From assembly GCA_945881735.1 (NCBI GenBank), contig CAMCVF010000009.1, positions 1-64,000 on the forward strand: 64,000 bases of DNA, read 5' to 3'. This DNA is from Methylotenera oryzisoli (GTDB lineage Bacteria > Pseudomonadota > Gammaproteobacteria > Burkholderiales > Methylophilaceae). The notes beneath the pieces are model-generated. The model worked only from the letters and a program-made list of their open reading frames with translations. It searched no databases and was not told the DNA's origin. Positions 16,006 to 25,650 of the stretch are shown here, one piece after another. Within the stretch, counting starts at the first letter, position 1. Every line of letters begins with the position of its first letter. A program made the translations under genes and the position numbers.

Positions 16006-16665
16006 ATGGCATTCACACAAGACGAATTAAAACAACAAGTAGCAAATGCAGCCGTTGAATATGTAAAAAGTGGCATTATTGGCGTGGGTACAGGCTCAAC
16101 CGCTAATTTTTTTATTGAAGAATTAGCAAAAGTAAAACACAAAATTGACGGGGCTGTTGCCAGCAGTGAAGCCACAGCGCAACGCTTACGTGCCCATGGT
16201 ATTGAAGTATTTGATTTAAATAGCGTCGATAGCTTAGATATTTATGTGGACGGTGCTGACGAAATCACCGAACATTTGCATATGCTTAAAGGTGGTGGCG
16301 GTGCTTTAACGCGCGAAAAAATCGTAGCCGCTGTAGCCAAACAATTTATTTGTATTTGTGACGAAACAAAATATGTACCATTTTTAGGCAAGTTTCCGTT
16401 GCCTGTAGAAGTATTGCCAATGGCAAAAAGTTATGTGGCACGCGAATTGATGAAGCTGGGCGGTCAACCTAAATTGCGTGATTTCACCACAGATAACGGC
16501 AATGTAATTTTAGACGTGCATGGCTTAACCATTAGCGACCCAATTGCGTTTGAAGCAAAAGTGAATCAAATAGTGGGTGTAGTAACCAACGGCTTGTTTG
16601 CGGCGCGCCCTGCCAATGTGCTGTTATTGGCAACATCAGACGGCGTTAAAACTTATAAAAAATAA
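16006..16665 (+). CDS. rpiA: Ribose-5-phosphate isomerase A
   Basis: RpiA interconverts ribose-5-phosphate and ribulose-5-phosphate in the pentose phosphate pathway; in ribulose monophosphate methylotrophs this also serves formaldehyde assimilation. The 219-residue product (start at MAFTQDEL) carries [23 protein letters not shown], the DGADEI active-site motif, [11 protein letters not shown] and CDETKYV. The start at 16006 has AAGGA 10 bases upstream; the in-frame extension to 15964 adds residues not found in the family. Confidence 0.95.
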   Translation: MAFTQDELKQQVANAAVEYVKSGIIGVGTGSTANFFIEELAKVKHKIDGAVASSEATAQRLRAHGIEVFDLNSVDSLDIYVDGADEITEHLHMLKGGGGALTREKIVAAVAKQFICICDETKYVPFLGKFPLPVEVLPMAKSYVARELMKLGGQPKLRDFTTDNGNVILDVHGLTISDPIAFEAKVNQIVGVVTNGLFAARPANVLLLATSDGVKTYKK

Positions 16666-16794
16666 AATTTAAATATAAGTTTTTTTGCAAAAAGCAGGCA
16701 TATCAATAGATATAGATAGAATATTATCTTTGTAACATTTGATTGGTATTATTGGATTAATTAAAATGAATTCGCTAAGATCAGGTTAGTAAAA

Positions 16795-17502
16795 ATGCAA
16801 TTTGAACACACCTCTAAACAGTATGACGCTGAGCTGGAATCCGTCCGCGGCAAAATACTCGAAATGGGCGGTGTGGTTGAGCAACAAATTGTAAATGCGC
16901 TAGAGGCATTAATTAAAGCCGACCTTAAAATGGCAAAAGAAGTGATGGAAGCGGATGCGCGCGTTAATTCTTTTGAAGTTCAAATTGACGAAGATTGTAG
17001 TCATATTATTGCGCGTCGCCAGCCTGCAGCAGGTGATTTGCGCATGGTGATGATGATGGTTAAAACCATTACCGATTTAGAGCGTATTGGTGATGAAGCC
17101 ACTAAAATTGCACGCACAGCGCAACGTATTTTTGATGAAGACCGCATGTACAACCCACGCTTTACAGAAATTAAGGCTATGGTGAAAATCGTACGTGAGA
17201 TGCTGCGCACTTCATTAGATGCCTTTGCGCGCTTAGATGTAAGCCAAACAGTAGAAGTGGCAAGGCAGGATGAGTTAGTGGATGAGCAATTTCGTGCAGC
17301 AATGCGTCAACTAGTGATGCACATGCTAGAAGACCCACGCACAATTTCCATGTCGCTAGAAGTGTTGTTTGTGGCAAAAGCAGTTGAGCGTATTGGCGAT
17401 CATGCAAAAAACATTGCGGAATATGTAGTATATATGGTTAAAGGTAAAGACGTGCGCCATAGCAGCTTGCAAGAAATGGAACGCGAAGCCTTGCAACCAT
17501 AA
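16795..17502 (+). CDS. phoU: Phosphate-signalling regulator PhoU
   Basis: The 235-residue protein has two PhoU three-helix repeats. Each carries the metal-binding E/DxxxD pattern: ERIGDEATKIARTA near residue 98 and ERIGDHAKNIAEYV near 200. PhoU restrains PhoR and the Pst transporter when phosphate is plentiful. No pst genes are adjacent here, so it is a detached copy. It ends 30 bases before a strong bidirectional terminator shared with yggX. Confidence 0.94.
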   Translation: MQFEHTSKQYDAELESVRGKILEMGGVVEQQIVNALEALIKADLKMAKEVMEADARVNSFEVQIDEDCSHIIARRQPAAGDLRMVMMMVKTITDLERIGDEATKIARTAQRIFDEDRMYNPRFTEIKAMVKIVREMLRTSLDAFARLDVSQTVEVARQDELVDEQFRAAMRQLVMHMLEDPRTISMSLEVLFVAKAVERIGDHAKNIAEYVVYMVKGKDVRHSSLQEMEREALQP

Positions 17503-17531
17503 GGTTTTGCTCTAGAACAAAGTAGTGCCTT

Positions 17532-17559
17532 AAAAAAGCACCTTAAAAGGTGCTTTTTT
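17532..17559. terminator. Bidirectional terminator between phoU and yggX
   Basis: AAAAAAGCACCTT (17532-17544) pairs perfectly with AAGGTGCTTTTTT (17547-17559) across a 2-base loop, giving T-runs on both strands. Confidence 0.9.
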
Positions 17560-17573
17560 GAATCTAAAAATTT

Positions 17574-17846
17574 TTAATTGGCTGGCGGCACATAACCACT
17601 TGCCGTATCAGCGCCTTCTCCAAAAAAGTATTTCTCCGTTTGCTCGCTTAAATATTTTCGCGCAGCTGGGTCTGCCAAACTAAGACGGTTTTCATTCACA
17701 AGCATGGTTTGTTGTTTTAACCAAGCAGCCCAAGCTTCTTTAGATACCTGCAAATAAATACGCTTTCCAAGCTCGCCTGGGTATGGAGGAAAATCCATGC
17801 CATCTAAATCTTTACCTAATTTAATGCAATGTACAGTGCGTGCCAT
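17574..17846 (-). CDS. yggX: Fe(2+)-trafficking / oxidative damage protection protein YggX
   Basis: The 90-residue protein matches Ygg[30 protein letters not shown] with the single conserved Cys at residue 7, then [18 protein letters not shown], and FFGEG near the C-terminus. YggX helps protect iron-sulphur enzymes and may move iron. It is a single gene, convergent with phoU and divergent from dgkA. Confidence 0.95.
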   Translation of the reverse strand: MARTVHCIKLGKDLDGMDFPPYPGELGKRIYLQVSKEAWAAWLKQQTMLVNENRLSLADPAARKYLSEQTEKYFFGEGADTASGYVPPAN

Positions 17847-17941
17847 CTTAAAAAACCTTTATCGAATAAATTACTGACAACAAAACAATATGATAACGCA
17901 TGTTAAAATAATTCGATTATTTTTCACGATTGATATTCTTA

Positions 17942-18337
17942 ATGACCACTGAATCAAAGCAACCCCATATTGAAAGCCCGTTTAAAGGTAAAACTGGCTT
18001 GCGCCGTTTGTTAAATGCGCTTGGGTACACAGTAGAGGGCTTTAAGGCCGCTTACAAACATGAAGATGCTTTTAGGCAAGAGGTTTTACTTTCGATTATT
18101 TTGACGCCACTGGCTTTTTACTTAGGCAATAATGCAATCGAAATTGCATTAATGGTTGCCAGCGTATTGCTGGTGTTAATTGTAGAGTTATTAAATTCGG
18201 CAATAGAAGCTGTAGTTGATCGCGTATCGATTGAGCGACACGTACTTGCAAAGCGTGCCAAAGATATTGGCAGTGCCGCGGTATTTATTGCTTTGCTGGT
18301 TGTGGTGGTGGTTTGGTGCTTAATATTGTTTTATTAA
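17942..18337 (+). CDS. dgkA: Diacylglycerol kinase
   Basis: DgkA is a trimeric inner-membrane enzyme that phosphorylates diacylglycerol released during membrane-derived oligosaccharide synthesis. The 131-residue protein has three membrane helices and the conserved segments GLRRLLNALGYTVEGFKAAYKHEDAFRQE and VELLNSAIEAVVDR, with the catalytic Glu and Asn. The ATG at 17942 is preferred; an upstream in-frame TTG at 17930 would add four residues. No clear SD precedes either start. Confidence 0.93.
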   Translation: MTTESKQPHIESPFKGKTGLRRLLNALGYTVEGFKAAYKHEDAFRQEVLLSIILTPLAFYLGNNAIEIALMVASVLLVLIVELLNSAIEAVVDRVSIERHVLAKRAKDIGSAAVFIALLVVVVVWCLILFY

Positions 18338-18532
18338 ACACCAAACCTCAAAACTAAAACCAGTTAATTTTTAAGTTGCCAACCATGTATCCCGTTGGCA
18401 TATTCTGTGTATTCTAGCAATTTAAGCCACTTGCCTGCAGCGGCCACAAAAAACACAAAACTTATAATAACGAATTCGGTGCGCTAATGTTCATTACTTT
18501 ATTTAATGTAGAAATGGTAATTAGTATTTTTG

Positions 18533-18560
18533 CTGAATTTTGGTTCAAAAACTCAGTTTT
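18533..18560 (+). terminator. Possible terminator downstream of dgkA
   Basis: CTGAATTTT (18533-18541) pairs with AAAACTCAG (18548-18556, one G-T pair) and is followed by TTTT. The stem is AT-rich and about 200 bases after the gene, so the call is weak. The rest of the 18338-18564 gap shows nothing recognisable. Confidence 0.4.
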
Positions 18561-18564
18561 GTGA

Positions 18565-20619
18565 TTAAAAATCCCCGCGCAAACCAATCAATAGTGAGCG
18601 CTCACCTGCAAGGGAAATATCTTTTAAGAAGGAAGCATGCTCACGTATTTCATCATTAAGCAAGTTATTGGCTTTTGCAAACAACTCTAAATTCAGCTTG
18701 GTTGGCAATTTATAAGCTACTAGCGCGCTCACATTGGTATATCCATCCGTTGCCAGCTCATTATTGGCGGTTTTGTCTTGTTTAAAAGCGCGCAGCACAT
18801 CCAGTTTTGCACCGAATTTATTGAGCTGATATTGCAGGCCAGCGCCCAATCTTAACGGCGCTATACGCGGCAAATACTCATTGCTATCTTTTTCTTTGGC
18901 ATGCACGTAATCACCACGCAAGTTTAACGTTAGCTGGTCAGTAAGTCCTACTTTACCTTCAAACTCTAGCCCTTTAAATACGGCAGGCACAGCCCTAAAC
19001 TGTGCCTCTGGCAGTTCGCCAATTAAATTACCCGTTTCAAACAAGCCAATAAAATTGCTAAAGCGTGTGTAATAAACCCCTAAACTAAATGCATTTTTGG
19101 CATCTTTCCAGCGTATTTGTGCATCTATACCGTTGGATTTTTCTTCTTTAAAATTGCTGTTTCCTACTTCAAACTGGCCGGTGGCCACATGCGCACCGTT
19201 GGCATATAGTTCAAAATAGCTAGGCGCACGTTCGTTATGCGATAAATTGCTGGTTAGCGACCAATTCTCATTGATGCTATACAAGCCGCCTAATGCGTAA
19301 CTATTTGGATTAAAGCTATTATTTTGCCCTGGGCCAAAATTAGCACTGTCTTTTGAATCTACCGTAGCATGACCCAAGCGTCCACCAAAGGTGATTTTGT
19401 GCAGGGATTTTTCACCAATAGGCAATTCTTCATAAACATACAAAGCTTTGTTTTGAGTATTTACACTTGGTACAAAAGCCTCTTCGCCCAGCGCTTCAAA
19501 ATTGGTGTTATTAAACTGAAAACCAACAACACCATTTAAGGCAAAACCATTTCCTAAATCAATTTTTGCATGGCCTGCTTCAAGGCTACCTTCATTGCCG
19601 CGATTTAAAAAAGTAGTTCCTACCTCGCCGTTTTCTAATTCACGGTGTCCATAATCGGTATGCGCCATGCGAAATTTAACGCGATTGATCACATTACCTA
19701 AGTCGGTAAATTCACTGGCTAGATCCCAGCGGTCGCTCTTCATATCAATACGCACGGCCTCTTCTGCCACTACGCCATAATTATTATTGAGCGTAGAAAA
19801 CGATGCACCGACATAACCATTTTCAAAGGTTAGTGCCGCACCGAAAGCACCGCCATCACCTTCTGAGCTACTGTTGACCAATTTGCCGCGATTTTCGCGT
19901 GGCGTTCCGTCTGCTTCACTTTTACGACGGGATACGGCAAAACCATCAATGTCTAAATCGCTGGTTTTTCGAGAATACACGTCTGCATGAATCGCAAATT
20001 GGCCATTGCCGACATCTACCACCACGGCGCCGTTACGCGTACCATCTGGCCCACCAAAGCGCGCCTCGGTACGTCCGGTAATACCTTCTAATTGTTCTTT
20101 TGGAATTCGATGATCGATTGCATTTACCACTCCTCCTATCGCACTGCCACCATACAACAAAGCTGCCGGGCCACGCACCACGTCTATTTGCTCAATAACC
20201 AATGGGTCTATACCAACCGCATGGTCAAAACTTAAACTAGACGCATCCAAAATACCAATCCCGTTTTGCATTATACGTACGCGCTCACCATCTAAACCAC
20301 GAATTACTGGCCTTGATGCGTTGGGGCCAAATTGGGTAGCTGTTACACCTGGAATACCGTTAAGCGTTTCACCAAGCGTGCCTTCGCGGTGCAAACTAAG
20401 CTCACGGCCATTTAATACGCTAACAGGTACCACAAGCTCATCTGAGCCAACGCCTAAGGGGTTGCCAGTGACAGCTAATGCAGGCAAATCAATTTGGGAA
20501 GTATCTACCGCATAAATATTTGGTGTAAAAAAAGCAGCTAAAACTAAAACCAAGGGTTTAGCTTTAAACAAATACGCAACATCCACTGCGGGTGCAGGCG
20601 ACTGTTGAATCTGATACAT
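18565..20619 (-). CDS. TonB-dependent outer-membrane receptor, ZnuD-like
   Basis: The 684-residue receptor has an N-terminal signal region ending near IYAVD and a TonB box (LPALAVTGNP). The plug domain contains GETLNGIPGVTATQFGPNASRPVIRGLDGERVRI and EQIDVVRGPAALLYGGSAIGGVVNAID, and the barrel ends in LIGLRGDF. Overall it resembles the ZnuD group (zinc/haem receptors of Neisseria and relatives), but I do not see the His-rich loops of ZnuD, so the substrate is open. A small His/Cys-rich exported protein is encoded just upstream on the same strand, which supports a metal role. A hairpin with a T-run lies between the two genes. Confidence 0.85.
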   Translation of the reverse strand: MYQIQQSPAPAVDVAYLFKAKPLVLVLAAFFTPNIYAVDTSQIDLPALAVTGNPLGVGSDELVVPVSVLNGRELSLHREGTLGETLNGIPGVTATQFGPNASRPVIRGLDGERVRIMQNGIGILDASSLSFDHAVGIDPLVIEQIDVVRGPAALLYGGSAIGGVVNAIDHRIPKEQLEGITGRTEARFGGPDGTRNGAVVVDVGNGQFAIHADVYSRKTSDLDIDGFAVSRRKSEADGTPRENRGKLVNSSSEGDGGAFGAALTFENGYVGASFSTLNNNYGVVAEEAVRIDMKSDRWDLASEFTDLGNVINRVKFRMAHTDYGHRELENGEVGTTFLNRGNEGSLEAGHAKIDLGNGFALNGVVGFQFNNTNFEALGEEAFVPSVNTQNKALYVYEELPIGEKSLHKITFGGRLGHATVDSKDSANFGPGQNNSFNPNSYALGGLYSINENWSLTSNLSHNERAPSYFELYANGAHVATGQFEVGNSNFKEEKSNGIDAQIRWKDAKNAFSLGVYYTRFSNFIGLFETGNLIGELPEAQFRAVPAVFKGLEFEGKVGLTDQLTLNLRGDYVHAKEKDSNEYLPRIAPLRLGAGLQYQLNKFGAKLDVLRAFKQDKTANNELATDGYTNVSALVAYKLPTKLNLELFAKANNLLNDEIREHASFLKDISLAGERSLLIGLRGDF

Positions 20620-20645
20620 GATGAAATCCTCAAAAGCAAACCACG

Positions 20646-20677
20646 AAAAACGCCAATAAGCGGACTACGCTATTGGC
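20646..20677 (-). terminator. Attenuator-like hairpin between the His/Cys protein and the receptor
   Basis: On the minus strand GCCAATA (20677-20671) pairs with TATTGGC (20658-20652), extended by GCG/CGC after a bulged base, then T5 (20650-20646). It sits in the 73-base gap between two apparently cotranscribed genes and could lower receptor expression relative to the upstream gene. Confidence 0.55.
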
Positions 20678-20692
20678 TGATTAAAGTTAAAT

Positions 20693-21010
20693 TTAAGCCG
20701 TATGAGGTGGTGCGCGCGCCGAATAGGCGCGATGAGGAAGATTAAAAAATGAAAAATAGGTATCTGAAACTGAGGCAGAAAAACACTGATTAAGCTCCAA
20801 TATGCTAGTACTTGCAGCCAGAGCACTTTCAACATCAGCATGGCTAACACATTGCTCACATTGATGATTAGGTGCTTGTTTATCTTGTTTAGTCTGTTGA
20901 TTTTGTTGCGTAAAATCAGATAAGTGGCTTATTTCATGTGTGGCAACGCCAATTTGCGTAAACGCAAATAAAATAACTAAACTAAAATGAAAAAAAAAAC
21001 GTTGCAACAT
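20693..21010 (-). CDS. Small exported His/Cys protein next to TonB receptor
   Basis: The 105-residue protein has a signal peptide (core LVILFAFTQIGVA). It is followed by HEISHL, a polar Gln/Lys-rich linker, then HQCEQCVSHADVE, a CxxC with flanking His that could bind a metal. The C-terminus RAYSARAPP is typical of short exported proteins found beside TonB receptors in betaproteobacteria (DUF2946-like in appearance). I infer a role with the ZnuD-like receptor in metal handling, but no biochemical function is known to me. SD-like AGGGA precedes nothing better than the chosen ATG at 21010. Confidence 0.65.
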   Translation of the reverse strand: MLQRFFFHFSLVILFAFTQIGVATHEISHLSDFTQQNQQTKQDKQAPNHQCEQCVSHADVESALAASTSILELNQCFSASVSDTYFSFFNLPHRAYSARAPPHTA

Positions 21011-21056
21011 AGGGATAAATCTTAACAGAAATTATCGACTCTTAACAAACCAATCC

Positions 21057-21083
21057 AAAAAGGCCGCTAACGCGACCTTTTTT
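21057..21083 (-). terminator. Rho-independent terminator after sodB
   Basis: AAAAAGG-C-CGC (21057-21067) pairs with GCG-A-CCTTTTT, with one mismatch inside, and a long T-run follows on the minus strand. It is 17 bases after the sodB stop. Confidence 0.8.
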
Positions 21084-21099
21084 AAATAAAATTTAATGC

Positions 21100-21681
21100 T
21101 TAAGCAAAATTTGCCGAGGCAAAATCCCAGTTTGCTAATGAAGCCAAAAACACCTCAACAAACTTAGCACGAGCATTACGGTAATCGATGTAATAAGCGT
21201 GCTCCCAAACATCAATCGTTAGTAACGCTTTGTCGCCAGTGGTGATTGGTGTGCCAGCAGCACCCATATTCACAATATCTACGCTACCATCCGCTTTTTT
21301 CACCAACCATGTCCAACCAGAACCAAAATTGCCAACCGCTGATGCTTGAAAAGCTTTTTTAAACTCATCAAAACTGCCCCATTTTGCATTAATGGCATCA
21401 GCCAATTCACCTATTGGTGCGCCGCCGCCATTTGGCCTCATGCTGTTCCAAAAAAATGTGTGATTCCAAACTTGTGCTGAATTGTTATAAACGCCTGCAG
21501 AAGATTTTTTGATGATTTCTTCTAAGCTTAAATTTTCAAACTCAGTACCTTTGATTAAGTTGTTTAAATTAGTCACATACGTTTGGTGATGTTTGCCATA
21601 ATGAAAATCCAATGTTTCTTCTGAAATATGCGGAGCTAGAGCCGTTTTTGGGTACGGTAGTGCGGGTAATGTATGTTCCAT
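21100..21681 (-). CDS. sodB: Superoxide dismutase [Fe]
   Basis: The 193-residue enzyme converts superoxide to peroxide and oxygen in the cytoplasm. Metal ligands are visible: His27 in [12 protein letters not shown], the His in [11 protein letters not shown], and Asp and His in [22 protein letters not shown] and AQVWNHTF favour the iron form. The start at 21681 ([10 protein letters not shown]) has GGAAA 6 bases upstream and matches the family; the in-frame extension to 21732 is not family sequence. Confidence 0.95.
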   Translation of the reverse strand: MEHTLPALPYPKTALAPHISEETLDFHYGKHHQTYVTNLNNLIKGTEFENLSLEEIIKKSSAGVYNNSAQVWNHTFFWNSMRPNGGGAPIGELADAINAKWGSFDEFKKAFQASAVGNFGSGWTWLVKKADGSVDIVNMGAAGTPITTGDKALLTIDVWEHAYYIDYRNARAKFVEVFLASLANWDFASANFA

Positions 21682-21740
21682 ATTATTTCCTAACAATGTT
21701 AATGGGAGGGCTGTGATCAAATCTATTATCACATCTAGCT

Positions 21741-21746
21741 ATTATA
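21741..21746 (-). promoter_or_regulatory. Possible sodB -10 element
   Basis: A perfect TATAAT reads on the minus strand at 21746-21741, about 60 bases before the sodB start. No good -35 is present at 16-18 bases (best TTTAAA), so an activator or extended contacts would be needed. Confidence 0.4.
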
Positions 21747-21830
21747 TAGGGTGCAAAAATCAATTTAAATTCAATAACGATAAATAATTTATTAGCGAAC
21801 GATTTAAGACAACTCCAATTGCAAATGGGT

Positions 21831-22751
21831 TTATATTTTAACGACAGATTTTTTAGCCCTAGGATGTGCAGCATCATACACTTTACTCAAATGCTGAAAA
21901 TCTAAATGGGTATACACCTGCGTGGTACTTATATTGGCATGGCCCAGCATCTCTTGCACCGCACGCAAATCGCCGCTGGATTGCAACACATGCGACGCAA
22001 AGCTATGCCGCAACATATGTGGATGCACAGAAGTATGGATGCCTTGCTTAATTGCCCATTCTTTAATGCGATATTGCACGTTTCTGGCGGTGATTCGCTT
22101 ACCCTGTTTGCCAACAAATACGGGCTTATCTTGCTGATTAATAGTTAGTGATGCGTCATCTGGGCGCATGCTAATCCATTGCCGAATGGCTTTTATAGCA
22201 AATTCGCCCAGTGGCACGATACGTGTTTTATTGCCTTTACCCGTGACGGTTACTGTACCTTCGGTAAAATCCAGCGCACCCATATTCAAATTAATCAACT
22301 CACTTAAACGCAAGCCTGACGAATAAAACAATTCCAAAATAGCATGGTCGCGCACACTTAGTAAATCATCTTCACCAATATCAACCAGCATAATCGTCTG
22401 CTCTATTGATAGTACATTAGGTAGCGTTTGTGCTGATTTGGGGGCGCGCAAACCTAATACGGGATTTTGTGTATAGCTATGTTTCTGAATCAAGAAATTA
22501 AAAAAGCCGCGCCAGCAGGATAATAAACGCGCAATGCTTTTTCCACCCAAACCTTTGCCATGAAGACCCGCTACAAAACGCCTAATGTGGCTATTTTGTA
22601 GCTCATTTAAACTTGTCTTATCGCTTAATTGCACAAGCTGCGATAAATCCCTAGAGTAATGCTGGCAAGTTAATGGGCTTAAACGGCGTTCAAAACTTAA
22701 AAACTCCAGATACTTAGCAATTAAATCATCTGGTGAATGATCGGCTGACAT
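21831..22751 (-). CDS. xerC: Tyrosine recombinase XerC
   Basis: XerC acts with XerD at the dif site to resolve chromosome dimers. The 306-residue protein has an N-terminal SAM-like core-binding domain (about 8-95) and the catalytic residues of the family. These are Arg in SSGLRLSELI, Lys in GKGNKTRIVPL, HMLRHSFASH, the His in MLGHANIST, and the nucleophile Tyr in TTQVYTHLD. XerC rather than XerD is indicated by the dapF-DUF484-xerC order, conserved in many proteobacteria. All active-site residues are present, so it should be functional. Confidence 0.92.
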   Translation of the reverse strand: MSADHSPDDLIAKYLEFLSFERRLSPLTCQHYSRDLSQLVQLSDKTSLNELQNSHIRRFVAGLHGKGLGGKSIARLLSCWRGFFNFLIQKHSYTQNPVLGLRAPKSAQTLPNVLSIEQTIMLVDIGEDDLLSVRDHAILELFYSSGLRLSELINLNMGALDFTEGTVTVTGKGNKTRIVPLGEFAIKAIRQWISMRPDDASLTINQQDKPVFVGKQGKRITARNVQYRIKEWAIKQGIHTSVHPHMLRHSFASHVLQSSGDLRAVQEMLGHANISTTQVYTHLDFQHLSKVYDAAHPRAKKSVVKI

Positions 22752-22783
22752 AAGGTTTTTTTGGTAGCCTAATTTGGTGATTT

Positions 22784-23461
22784 TTAAAGCGTTAAATGGC
22801 GAGATAATGCAGCACTAATGAGCTCACCCATTTTATTTAAAAAGTCAGTGCCCATTTCCTCATAAAAGCGATTGTCACTATCGCTGGCTAACGCTAAAAA
22901 TCCAAATAAGCTAGGTTGATATTGGCCTGCATGGTGCAGCCCGATAATGGCCAAGGATGCTGCTGGCTCTATAAACCAATCCTCACCAACAATGGCGGGT
23001 GGCTTACCGCAATAAGCTTGCTTGCGTGAATTAAACCACGTTTTAATTGCTTCAGGAGTTTCACTAAATACTAAATTAGCTTGGCTAGATTGCTCTGACG
23101 GTTGCACCCAAATGCGCAAGCAAGTATCACTTAAATCAAACATTTCGGGCAAATCATGGCTAATTAATTGCTCAATCGCGTCAAAACTTTTAGCTTGATG
23201 CAACTTCAAATCAAAAATATGCATTTTATTGGCTGTGCTGTCATTTTGCTGTGCATGCAACACCAACTCAGCAAAGCGGCTTTCAAGTGCGGTAATTTTA
23301 TCGCGTTGCGCTAATTGTTGGCGCTCTGCCAATGAAATAGTCCCACCACCGTGCGGGCTTGGCAGGTGAATATCTGCCAACAAGGCGGCATTTTCTTCAA
23401 AAAACTCAGGATGATTTTTTAAATAGGTTTTAATTTCTGCTAACTCGATTACTTCCGACAT
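22784..23461 (-). CDS. DUF484-family protein (YigA-like)
   Basis: The 225-residue protein begins with the DUF484 signature KTYLKNHPEFFEENAALLADIHLPSPHGGGTISLAERQ, in which the PHGGGT..LAERQ stretch is diagnostic. It continues into a short coiled coil and a GAF-like C-terminal domain (about 95-220). Its cellular role is unsettled. It lies between dapF and xerC, the usual arrangement, with short gaps (24 and 32 bases) that imply one operon. Confidence 0.88.
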   Translation of the reverse strand: MSEVIELAEIKTYLKNHPEFFEENAALLADIHLPSPHGGGTISLAERQQLAQRDKITALESRFAELVLHAQQNDSTANKMHIFDLKLHQAKSFDAIEQLISHDLPEMFDLSDTCLRIWVQPSEQSSQANLVFSETPEAIKTWFNSRKQAYCGKPPAIVGEDWFIEPAASLAIIGLHHAGQYQPSLFGFLALASDSDNRFYEEMGTDFLNKMGELISAALSRHLTL

Positions 23462-23485
23462 GTTTTTCCCTAAATAATTAGATTA

Positions 23486-24316
23486 TTAAATTTCAAGCTG
23501 GCCTTCAAAGACAAATTCAGCTGGGCCTGTCATCATTACTGGCGTCGTCTCCCCTGCCCAAGCAATACTTAATTTGCCGCCGCGTGTGTTGACTAAAACA
23601 GGCGACTTCAAAAGCCCCAAAGCAATGCCGCTTACAGCTGCCGCACAAGCCCCCGTGCCGCAAGACAGCGTTTCGCCGCTACCACGCTCATACACGCGCA
23701 GTTTAATTTCATGCGAATTCAAAACTTGCATAAAGCCTGCATTTACGCGTTGTGGAAAATCGATATGCGATTCAATTTGCGGTCCAAGTATCTCAACTTT
23801 TGCTAGCTCCGTGTTATCCACAACCGTTACGGCATGGGGGTTACCAATTGAAACTACAAAAATTGTTATGGTTTCTGCCTGTAATTGCAAAGGATATTGC
23901 TCTTGCCGATTGGCCGCAGAAAACGGAATACGTTCTGGCTCAAAAATTGGTGCACCCATATTTACAGTAACCTGGCCATCTGCCTTTAGCTGCAATACAA
24001 TTAAGCCACTAGCGGTTTCTACACTGATTTCATATTTATCAGTTAAACCTTTTTCTGCAACAAATCGTGCAAAGCAACGGGCGCCATTGCCGCACTGCTC
24101 TACCTCCCCGCCATCCGCATTAAAAATCCGGTATTTAAAATCCACGCCATTTAATGTACTTTTTTCAACCATCAATAATTGATCGCACCCAACACCGAAG
24201 TAGCGGTCAGCGATTGTTTTAATTTGATTTGTATTTAACACAATATTTTCTGAATAAGCGTCAATCACGACGAAATCATTACCCGCGCCCTGCATTTTTG
24301 TGAACTTTAGCTGCAT
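23486..24316 (-). CDS. dapF: Diaminopimelate epimerase
   Basis: DapF converts LL- to meso-diaminopimelate for lysine and peptidoglycan. The 276 residues show the N-terminal [12 protein letters not shown], the first catalytic Cys in [15 protein letters not shown] (about Cys75), the SIGNPHAV motif and the second catalytic Cys in [17 protein letters not shown] (about Cys218). All are intact. It leads the dapF-DUF484-xerC operon and is divergent from metK. Confidence 0.96.
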   Translation of the reverse strand: MQLKFTKMQGAGNDFVVIDAYSENIVLNTNQIKTIADRYFGVGCDQLLMVEKSTLNGVDFKYRIFNADGGEVEQCGNGARCFARFVAEKGLTDKYEISVETASGLIVLQLKADGQVTVNMGAPIFEPERIPFSAANRQEQYPLQLQAETITIFVVSIGNPHAVTVVDNTELAKVEILGPQIESHIDFPQRVNAGFMQVLNSHEIKLRVYERGSGETLSCGTGACAAAVSGIALGLLKSPVLVNTRGGKLSIAWAGETTPVMMTGPAEFVFEGQLEI

Positions 24317-24402
24317 TCTTACCTCAATAAATTAATGTATTCTACCAAATTTGAGTGTTTACAAGTGCTTAACCATGTACAATCTCGAACTCAACAGTGA
24401 TT

Positions 24403-24449
24403 AACAATATTTGCTTTAGCCTTTAGTCGATATTGTTTTCTCTTTTTTT
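24403..24449 (+). promoter_or_regulatory. Hairpin with T-run in the metK leader
   Basis: AACAATAT (24403-24410) pairs with ATATTGTT (24430-24437) and is followed by TTCTCTTTTTTT. It looks like a weak AU-only terminator or attenuator 25 bases before the metK start. No known SAM riboswitch consensus is present in it. Confidence 0.35.
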
Positions 24450-24474
24450 AAACTTAAAGTTTTCAAGGCGCATA

Positions 24475-25638
24475 ATGAATGAATACCTTTTTACTTCAGA
24501 ATCAGTTTCTGAAGGTCATCCAGATAAGCTAGCAGACCAAGTATCCGACAGTATTTTAGATGCTATATTAGAGCAAGATCCATCCGCACGTGTTGCCGCC
24601 GAAACCCTAGCCAATACTGGCTTAGTTGTACTGGCTGGCGAAATTACTACAACAGCTAATGTGGATTATATTAAAGTCGCTCGTGATGCGATTAAACGCA
24701 TTGGTTATGATAATACAGAATACGGCATCGACTATAAAGGCTGTGCGGTATTAGTGGCTTACGACAAGCAATCGCCAGACATTGCACAAGGTGTAGATGG
24801 CGCTCAAGATGACCCACTAGACCAAGGCGCAGGCGATCAAGGCTTGATGTTTGGTTATGCTGTGGATGAAACGCCGCAATTAATGCCATTGCCTATTTGG
24901 CTAAGTCACCGATTAATGGAGCGCCAAGCGGCGTTGCGTAAAGATGGCCGCTTGCCATGGTTGCGCCCAGACGCTAAAAGTCAAGTGACCGTGCAATATC
25001 TGGATGGCAAGCCATACAAAATTGATACGGTTTTGGTTTCAACGCAACACTCACCGGATATCAGCTTAGAAGATATCCGCGAAGCAACCATTGAGGAAAT
25101 TATTAAACCAATGTTGCCAAAAGAATTAATAAAAAGTGACATCAAGTTTCTAGTGAATCCGACTGGTCGCTTTGTAATCGGCGGCCCACAAGGCGATTGC
25201 GGCTTAACAGGACGTAAAATTATTGTGGATACCTACGGCGGTGCAGCCCCTCATGGCGGCGGTGCGTTTTCAGGTAAAGACCCTTCAAAAGTTGACCGCA
25301 GCGCCGCTTATGCTGGTCGATATGTGGCCAAAAATATTGTGGCTGCTGGTTTAGCATCGCGTTGTTTAGTGCAAGTGAGTTACGCTATTGGAGTGGCGCA
25401 ACCGACTTCTGTAATGGTTGAAACGTATGGCACAGGTAAAGTGTCGAATGAAGTCTTAACCCAGTTGGTTCGTGAACATTTTGACCTGCGACCAAAAGGG
25501 ATTGTAAAAATGTTGAACTTATTACGCCCAATTTACACAAAAACAGCAGCTTACGGTCACTTTGGCCGTGATGAGCCTGAGTTTACTTGGGAAGCGATTG
25601 ATAGAGCAGCGTCATTAAAAGCAGCTGCTGGCTTATAG
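24475..25638 (+). CDS. metK: S-adenosylmethionine synthase
   Basis: MetK makes S-adenosylmethionine from methionine and ATP. The 387-residue enzyme carries [14 protein letters not shown] at the N-terminus, the hexapeptide [23 protein letters not shown] and the P-loop-like [22 protein letters not shown]. The start at 24475 has AAGG 6 bases upstream and matches the family N-terminus ([10 protein letters not shown]). It opens the methyl-cycle block: its product is used by methyltransferases, and ahcY and metF downstream recycle the by-products. Confidence 0.96.
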   Translation: MNEYLFTSESVSEGHPDKLADQVSDSILDAILEQDPSARVAAETLANTGLVVLAGEITTTANVDYIKVARDAIKRIGYDNTEYGIDYKGCAVLVAYDKQSPDIAQGVDGAQDDPLDQGAGDQGLMFGYAVDETPQLMPLPIWLSHRLMERQAALRKDGRLPWLRPDAKSQVTVQYLDGKPYKIDTVLVSTQHSPDISLEDIREATIEEIIKPMLPKELIKSDIKFLVNPTGRFVIGGPQGDCGLTGRKIIVDTYGGAAPHGGGAFSGKDPSKVDRSAAYAGRYVAKNIVAAGLASRCLVQVSYAIGVAQPTSVMVETYGTGKVSNEVLTQLVREHFDLRPKGIVKMLNLLRPIYTKTAAYGHFGRDEPEFTWEAIDRAASLKAAAGL

Positions 25639-25650
25639 TAGTATTATTTA

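Noticed and set aside
21831-22751. Phage or island integrase linked to the tRNA patch
   Set aside because: The tyrosine recombinase is XerC, shown by the dapF-DUF484-xerC order and its family sequence, and lies 19 kb from the tRNA.
23574-24182. Plus-strand open frame of 202 codons opposite dapF
   Set aside because: It lies wholly antisense to an intact dapF, has no ribosome site, is Ser/Thr/Cys-rich as antisense frames often are, and shows no family motif.
24317-24474. SAM riboswitch before metK
   Set aside because: None of the known SAM riboswitch cores (SAM-I, SAM-II, SAM-IV, SAM-V) could be matched; only an AU hairpin is seen.
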